DNA of 64,000 bases from Sternotherus odoratus (taxonomy: Eukaryota; Chordata; Testudines; Kinosternidae). A model generated the notes under the pieces. That model was not told the origin of the DNA and made no database searches. It saw nothing but the letters and a program-made list of their open reading frames with translations. Of the stretch, positions 57,339 through 64,000 are shown in pieces. Location of the stretch: NCBI GenBank assembly GCA_032164245.1, contig JAVMKO010000003.1:94487890-94551889 (forward strand). The letters run 5' to 3'. Each line of letters begins with the position of its first letter. Within the stretch, counting starts at the first letter, position 1. The position numbers and the translations under genes were made by a program.

Positions 57339-58586
57339 CATGGTATAAGCTTCAGAACACAGTGGTACAGAAGACAAAAATCCTTAATTAGCACTTTATT
57401 GATTTAGGAATAATTCAATTCTCAACCAGTTGTTTTTGTATAAAAATTACAGAGAAAATAGAATATTTACTATGCAGGTTATAAAAAGCAGCAAATCTGA
57501 CACACACAGCGTCGCAACATTATTTGTATCTTCCATCGCAAAAGTGTCTGCTTTATTAAAAAGATTGAATAACCTTTTCCTACTTCATTCCATTACAAAT
57601 TAATAATACTAATTTAAACAGTTTTTGCACTTAGTTGTGCTCGACCAATAAGCACAATTTAAACATATTCTGTTTCTTTTGGAAGAATTTACTTTCTGTT
57701 CCTGAACAGCTCTTATTTTCCTGTGATTCACACATTGACATCATTAGTATTTCTTCCAGTTTTTACTCCAGTGTCAGTGGGAGTACTGTATTATGGAGAA
57801 GATGAGTCTCTTACAAATAGAGCACGCTTGATTAAATACTACGGAGAGCTGTGTGGAACCCAGTGCTCTTGGTTTATAGGCTGAGATGTTGGCAAACTTC
57901 TGTTGTTGTTCATTTGTGTTCTTTGTACCATCATGAAGTTTGCCTTGAGGTGTTTCTTTAGTCTGAAAGAAGAGGTTTGTATATTTCAGCCGTGCAAAGA
58001 AGAACCTCACTAGTCTGCACATTCCATACTTTGCTAGCCTGCCAATCTCTCCACTTTTCAGCTGAACTGATAGTAAAATTGCTATAGATGAAGTGTCCTA
58101 TTACTAAGATTCATTCTTACCAAGTATGCTACATTACATTCAGTCTATTATAAAAATATCAAGAATTAAAAATAAACCATAACAATCAAAACTATAACCA
58201 TCTGCTATGCTCAGATATAGTACAGAGTGGTGCCTGTAGGGAGCCATTTGTGGCTGGAGGCTGAGCCATAGAGCAGGTCTGTAGCAGAGCTGGGAATTGA
58301 GCCCAGAACGCCCAAGCCTTGGGTAAACGACGGATGTTTTTGTCATGAAACAAACACTTGTGGAATGTCCAGACTAGCCTTTACAAACATAGTGACTATT
58401 TCTAGTTCCTTGGCAATCAATTAATTTGAGGGGAAAAAAAAATCTTTTGTGTGGACAAGATCAGAAATTAAAAATCTGGGTATTAAAGGGATGTAGATAT
58501 TGCTCCAGTCAGCATTTCAATGTGCTAGTGACTCGTGACTAAATAGCTAATTCCCATTTTCAAAAGTGACTTGCAATTAGACGAAG
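57339..58586. other. Unassigned DNA with a possible minus-strand 3' end
   Basis: A minus-strand frame of up to about 110 codons (58110-57774) ends about 375 bp before a minus-strand AATAAA (57400-57395) that is followed by a T/G-rich stretch. No domain is recognised, and the acceptor upstream is weak. It could be the last exon of an unknown transcript, or chance. Confidence 0.25.
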
Positions 58587-58848
58587 AGGCTTGTCTATAC
58601 TTATATGGTTAGGTTGACTTCACTCAGAGGTGTGAAAGATTCACATGTAGCTAAGCTGACATATGCCCAGGTATAGACACTTGTAGGTCAACGGAAGAAT
58701 TCTTCCATCAACTCAGCTGCCGCCTCTTGAGGGGGTAGATTTACTTCAGCAACGGAACATCTTTTCTGTCACTCTACAAGCATCTACAGTGCAGCACTCC
58801 AGTGGTACAGCTGCAGTGCTGCACAGGGCCCCTGCAGTGTGGACATAA
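58587..58848. mobile_element. Harbinger/hAT-like MITE
   Basis: It starts AGGCTTGTCTATACTTATATGG and ends CAGTGTGGACATAAAGG. The block GGTCAACGGAAGAATTCTTCC near 58684-58704 matches the element at 429-2116. 262 bp, non-coding. Confidence 0.75.
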
Positions 58849-58884
58849 AGGTTCCTAAAGTACTTTTGAGAATGGGATTTAAGG

Positions 58885-59152
58885 ATGTGTTTATGGTGCA
58901 GAGAAAACTTGGGGCACTGAGTCTCAGAGCCTGAGTCAATTGACTTGGCCTTGCAGGTCTGGGACTGTGGAGCTAAAAATACCAGTGTAAATGTTCTGGC
59001 TCACCTGAGCCCAGCCTCTAAAGCCCAGTGATGGGGGAGGGTGTCAGAGCCCGGATGTGTACACTGCTATTTTTAGCCCAAGGTCCAGTCAATTGACCCA
59101 AGCTTCGAGACTCAGTTCAGTGGGTTTTTCTTTGCAACAGAGACATGCCCAA
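58885..59152. mobile_element. MITE with TGGTGCAGAGAAAACTT ends
   Basis: The left end GTTTATGGTGCAGAGAAAACTTG pairs with the right end GTTTTTCTTTGCAACAGAGACAT. The interior has GAGCTAAAAATACCAGTGT and ACTGCTATTTTTAGCC as inverted blocks. Non-coding. Confidence 0.75.
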
Positions 59153-59164
59153 AGTTACTTAGGC

Positions 59165-59285
59165 CCAGCTCTTAGCATTGCAAGGTCCAAATGACTTGCC
59201 TAAGGTCCCACAGGAAGTCAGTGGCAGAATCAATAATTGAACCCAGATCTTCTGAGTCTTCGTCCAGTGTCGTAGCCACATGGGC
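59165..59285 (-). repeat. MIR SINE fragment
   Basis: Antisense MIR: AAATGACTTGCCTAAGGTCC, CACAGGAAGTCAGTGGCAG and TTGAACCCAGATCTTCTGAG follow each other in the MIR order. Confidence 0.85.
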
Positions 59286-59289
59286 ATCT

Positions 59290-60544
59290 TTTCTCTCTCT
59301 ATTTTTTTATTAGTTTAATTTCTACTAAGATATTTGTAAGCTAGGTAGCTCAGCTGAATATAGTCAACTATTGTAGATGCAAGAGAACCGTAGAGTTTCA
59401 TATAATTTACATCTAAAACCACAAAACTGGACCCCTTGGTCTCCCTTCCCCAAACTCATGTAAAAGATGGTTGAAGGGGGGAAAGAAGTGAAGGCCCCAA
59501 ACTGGGCTAAATTTAGCTTAGTAACAAAATTAATTTGAGTTGGTAAAGAAACTTTGAAATCAAGTGAATTTCGGTGGGTTTAATTTTCTTTTCTGAAAAG
59601 TTATCAAAGCTCTTGTAAATATATATTTAATTGTTTGGGATCTGGGACCCATTCTGTACTGTAATAGAAACTGATACTGGGGTAAAAATCTCAGTTTCAG
59701 TGTATGGACTCACCCTCTAGTAAAATTCTTGGGTGAGCTGCTTTTTCTGAGTGTGGCATGTTTAAATGTAATTAACTGTGAAGATGAAGCAAAAGTGCTT
59801 CCTTTCCCAGCTTCTCCGGATAATTGTTATACCTTCTGGGCTTATTTCCCGCAGCGTAGGAGCCAGTGTCCTGTAGTTTCTGAGGATGCTCTCAGTTGGT
59901 GGTTAGCCATGTGAGATTTCTGCTGTCACATGGATAATAGTCATCCCATTTTGCCTTCTGCTAATATAAGTTACAATTTCTGAAGGCAACTATTAGCATG
60001 TTTGCTCCTGGCCACATCAGAGTTAGCCTTTCATGCTTTGGATTAAGAACACATAATGGCCTCTTTAAGAGTAATTTAATTGAAAAAGTTAAAATTCACT
60101 TTTCATTCAAAGACATTCTTCCTTCCTTCTCTTCAGTAAAATTTAATATTTCACTTTATCTAGTCAAATAGTTTCCTCAACTGTATACGTTTTCAGACTT
60201 TTGGATAAGGTAGATACCACTGAAAACATGCATATAGAATAAAAATTAGATGCACCTGGAAGTGGCTATATTTAAGGTTATGAGAACGCAGGGAACATTA
60301 CCTTTGAGAGAATAATTCTACAAGAAAAATATAAGCTCTTACTGATCCAGGGTCACAGAAAAAATGTGTGAAATGAATAACACAAAGAGTCTATAAACCT
60401 AGCTGCATCTCATTCCAATAATTTCCACCGAACAATAAATTGAAGATAGACGTTTGGATACCATGGTGGCCACAAAACTACTACTGCTATTTTGTTTTGT
60501 TTTGTTTTCTCTTTTGTTGAGAAGTGCAGATCTGAAAGCCAATG
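59290..60544. other. Unassigned AT-rich DNA
   Basis: No gene or repeat recognised. Confidence 0.5.
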
Positions 60545-61091
60545 AATCAGGAACAGTGGTACAAGCAGAATTCATTTCTTACCAGTATGCTTCACTCATG
60601 GGAGGGACACAAATGGGGGGGCTCTTGAGCTCCCCACGTGACTCCTCCCCACCCTGCCTTGAGCCCAGGGCCTTGAGCTCCTTGTCTCCTCCCAGTGATC
60701 CATTCCACGTTACCTGAGGGGATGGGGCGCTCTGTCCTCCTCCTGCTGCGCCAGAGACTTCTGAACCCCAGGGCTCTCCGAAACCGCAGTAGCAAAAGGA
60801 GCAGAATGTGGGGTCCCACCCTGGCAGTGCCTCTGGCGTGGCTGTATCACCTGCCCTGTCCTCTGGTGGAGCTGCTGTACAGACCCCAGACAGGAGATGC
60901 AGGGGACAAGGAGCTAGGGGGGTTGGATGGGTCGGAGACACTGAGGGGGGAAATCGGGGGTGGGAAGTGGGAGGGGGTCAGAGAGGGGGCGGGGCCAGGC
61001 TGTTTGGGGAGGCACAGACTTCCCTACCCGCCCTTCATACAATTTTGTAACCCCGATGTGGCCCTCTGGCCAAGAAGTTTGCCCACCCCTG
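60545..61091. mobile_element. hAT, right end intact
   Basis: The right end AAGTTTGCCCACCCCTG is the complement of a CAGGGGTGGGCAAACTT hAT terminus. The left end was not found, so the left boundary is approximate. The interior is GC-rich and has open frames on both strands without any transposase domain. Confidence 0.6.
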
Positions 61092-61171
61092 ATGTAGCAG
61101 GATATATATGAATAGGTAAAGAGCAACATTTTATGCTTTTTATAGGTGCTGAAATCATCCCTTCTGGTGGT

Positions 61172-61173
<2 letters not shown>

Positions 61174-61201
<28 letters not shown>
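61174..61201. repeat. Poly-T tract
   Basis: About 28 T in a row. It could be the reverse-strand A-tail of a retrotransposed sequence, but no recognisable body adjoins it. Confidence 0.9.
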
Positions 61202-61205
<4 letters not shown>

Positions 61206-62974
61206 TAAATTGGCAGATTACTGCAACATGTAACACTCTTAGCTCAGCAAATCACCTAAATACGTGCATAAATTTCAGCACAGGAATATTTTAAGTGGTT
61301 TCACTGTGACTACTTGTGTTCCTGAAGTTATGCCCATGCTTCAATTCCTTGCTGGATTAGCATGCTTGTGTCCGCAGAAGCATCTCTTGGTATCTAGTTG
61401 GATTCAGTCCCTTTTTGTTTTGCGTTGATTGTGTGAAGAGAACAGGCTTCCATCTATAATGCATTACCTGTCCCTTTATATATTTTACTTGAATATCATA
61501 ATTGCAGTGAACCCCTCATAACTTTCTGTTTTCCAGGCCTAATATATTAAGCTCCCAAGCTGTTCCTCCATCTCTAAATAATTCTTCTTGCATCCTCTGG
61601 AGTACTGAATGCATTTTTCGCCCTTGTTGCCAAAATTGTGCACAACATTTTGTTCTTAGATGCCACGGGAGGAGAGAGAGATTATATATGCTAAAGATGG
61701 TACTCAAAATAAGGACCGAGAAAGATCTACTATGGACTCACTATATCCTTAGTTTTGCAGCCAATTCCTAATCTGGCATGTATTTTCCTTCACTGTGTCA
61801 CGGCAAACTCCCTGGATGACTTGGGAAATTTGTAAGTGTCGTCATGTTCACATTGCTCCTTTATATGGCAATAAGGTAAGGATACAAGACATCAACAGAA
61901 GCTTTATCTTACTGGGGCCATGAATGTGTTTTATTTTCTCCCCTCATGAATTTATGAATATTTCTCCCAACTTTAACAGAACTAGAAATGAGCCAAAATA
62001 TGAGTTAGAAATTTTGGCTTGTTTCATGAAACCAGACCTTGGAGAGTACAGAACATTCTAATAAATAATTTTCTTGGTTTTGAAAAAAGTTTAGTTCTTT
62101 TGTAGGGAAAGACACTTTTCAAAACTGAAGAGACTACGAAGTCACTTGTCTGATCCTCTGTAATTGGCTGCAAACTCCCGAAAGAGTCCTTGATAGCCAT
62201 GACATTACTGCATGGTGCATGCTGTGTGTCACTTCAGAACCATACTGTGGAGTTCAATGAATGGGTATTATTGTAAACTTACTCTTCTTGTATTATGCTG
62301 ATTGCACCTTCCACCCTTGCTGTTTGTGGTAGCCAACCCATTTGGTTTTTTAAAAAAAACAACACACAAGCCTCCTTTTAAATATTGAGCTGTTTAAGTG
62401 GGTTTGGTGAAGCAGTCTATGCAATAGACTAAAATTACACTTTAGATTTTTACTTGAAAATACAAGGTGCTGTCTATTTCCTGTTCAGGTGTGGTAGATC
62501 ATATTGCAGTCTCATGTATTTAGGGATATTATAAACAGGAAAAATGTGCATATAATAGGAAAGCTTTACACAGCTGGAAATCTGATACTATCATCTGATC
62601 CTTCTGTCGTAAATGTAAAGAAAGTCCTGAGATTATAATAATCAGATTAGATTTTTTTCTTGTCTTTTTCCTCTCAGGTGTTTGATTTTGTAAGAAGCTG
62701 CTTGCTTAGTACTGCAGTACAAGGCCTGTAAATTGGACTTCAGTGATTTTTCTGTTACATTTTAAAAGAATGAATTGTTTTCCTACGTGCCTCCCTAGAC
62801 CAAGAAGGAGATGTCTTTGTTGATTTCTTGATAGTATTATTAAAATAGATATTTTTCTGATGTATATAAACAGCTGATTACTACAACAGGTCATTCTGAG
62901 AGTGGTTCATGGACTTCAGAGTCCTGTAAAGAATTTTTTTACATCAGTCGTGTTCAGTCATATGCTGTTGTTTC
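61202..62974. other. Unassigned DNA
   Basis: About 1.8 kb without a supported gene. A pyrimidine tract ending in CTCAG at 62678 looks like an acceptor but opens no useful frame. Confidence 0.45.
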
Positions 62975-62993
62975 TCCTCCTCCTCCTCCTCCT
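62975..62993. repeat. (TCC)n microsatellite
   Basis: About six TCC units. Confidence 0.9.
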
Positions 62994-63493
62994 CACTGTC
63001 AGCTAACTGGTTTTAAGAAGCAGAATAAGAGACTCTTTCCCTTGCCATCTTCACCAGTGATTCCTGTCTTTCAGAGGGAATCCTGAAGATCCATTACACG
63101 GAATCTGTCTCTATATTATATCCTGTAGTCACTTGCTGATTATGAATTAATGGGAATCTGCAAGGCCTGTCAGTGATGATCTTGAGATCAGTAGCTAGGA
63201 AAAAGAGAGCTGCAGGATTCAGAACAATGCTCCTAGTTCTTCCCTTCTAGTTCCTGTCTTCTAGGAAAAAACACATCATATCCACACAAATCCTAGCTCA
63301 TTGCATCGCTAGGCTGAAAATCAAGCAAGTAGCTAAGAACATTGGCCATTATGTTTGTATTTGTAAATAAAGGTTTTCAAGAACGAAAGGAGAAATATAT
63401 GTTAAAATGTCAAATAACTGATTGGGATAAAGCATGGCAGCTTTTACATAGAGTGATTTAGTGAGCCAATGATAGTTACCCAGTTATTTCTTC

Positions 63494-63495
<2 letters not shown>
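62994..63495. other. Unassigned DNA
   Basis: No gene or repeat recognised. Confidence 0.45.

Positions 63496-63530
<35 letters not shown>
63496..63530. repeat. (TG)n microsatellite
   Basis: About 17 uninterrupted TG units. A likely polymorphic marker. Confidence 0.97.
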
Positions 63531-63535
<5 letters not shown>

Positions 63536-63957
63536 TGGTGAGTGTGGGATAAAGGTTGGAGAATCCTACTAAAAAGGCCTTGGCAGCTGAAGGCATTCAT
63601 GAAGTGAAAAGAACTTAGAGAAGATTGGCAAGGGCTGGTGAGATTCCTGTATACATGGTTCACTAATCTTTGCTGCTTTCAACATTGTAAAATTAAAATG
63701 TTGGGTTATATGTGTCACGATTGTAAGCAGGTGTTTAGTCAAAAATAGTTCAAATAAATGCAGCCCGTTAAACAGAAAACTCTGCTGCTGATGCCATGCT
63801 ACAGGTTTGTATTTTTTTTCTTACCATGTTTTATTGCCAAGTACAAGATACCTTTCATAGGTTTCACATCTCACATTCTGCAGCAAACATTGTCTATAAC
63901 ACAGGCCTGTGATTCCTTTCCTAACGTTTTAATTAGTGCCTGGTTCAAAGTCCACTG
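63531..63957. other. Unassigned DNA
   Basis: No gene or repeat recognised. Confidence 0.45.
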
Positions 63958-64000
63958 ATGGCTTTGTCTACACTGTGCACCTTAGCGCGACCTGGCTGTG
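63958..64000. mobile_element. Left end of a MITE, cut by the window edge
   Basis: GGCTTTGTCTACACTGTGC resembles the terminus of the MITE at 46252-46519. The element would continue beyond the window. Confidence 0.55.

Noticed and set aside
1..64000. CRISPR arrays, operons or bacterial-type systems
   Set aside because: The repeat content (CR1, MIR, hAT, Harbinger, SINE) is vertebrate. Regular tandem repeats found here are minisatellites without unique spacers.

Overview
This window looks like nuclear DNA of a reptile, most probably a turtle. It carries many CR1 LINE copies whose 3' ends carry the ATTCTATGA-type tail. It also has a tRNA-derived SINE whose tail matches the CR1 3' end, as known for the tortoise Pol III SINE/CR1 pair, plus ancient MIR and L2-like fragments, many hAT and PIF/Harbinger elements, Penelope-like pieces, a DIRS-type fragment and a Helitron. 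Crocodilians share several of these families, so the turtle call is an inference from the combination. No complete protein-coding gene can be supported. The long open frames lie in low-complexity GC-rich repeats or in dead retrotransposons.

Layout. 0.4-2.1 kb: Harbinger-like element split by a GC-rich hAT with an exact 8-bp target duplication. 3.7-8 kb: MIR, CR1, MITE and SINE remnants in quiet AT-rich DNA. 8.98-9.93 kb: Harbinger-type element carrying a 30-32 bp minisatellite. 10.8-14.1 kb: an old minus-strand CR1 interrupted by a GC-rich hAT with a 43-bp inverted repeat and by a solo LTR. 14.1-15.7 kb: LTR-like DNA with a 48-bp tandem repeat. 18.2-21.4 kb: two CR1 copies. 22.2-23.1 kb: GC-rich hAT. 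24.5-26.1 kb: a 58-bp duplication accompanied by two hairpins. 27.6-35.9 kb: hAT, MIR and Harbinger elements, ending in a hAT nested in a hAT. 38.5-39.8 kb: a CpG island with GC boxes and a strong splice donor, the best candidate for a gene start (plus strand, non-coding first exon). 40.6 kb and 45.1 kb: Penelope-like fragments with hammerhead-ribozyme-like hairpins. 49.5-51.3 kb: non-autonomous Helitron filled with G-rich and C-rich arrays in opposite orientation. 52.1-56.6 kb: hAT with a nested TA-flanked MITE, CR1, DIRS and CR1. 57-64 kb: further hAT, MITE and MIR copies and microsatellites.

If the CpG island is a real promoter, the DNA to its right may be the first intron of a gene whose coding exons lie outside the window. 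One candidate 38-nt internal exon is noted at 43.9 kb. The rest is a layered record of transposition. Nesting and target duplications give relative ages for several insertions.
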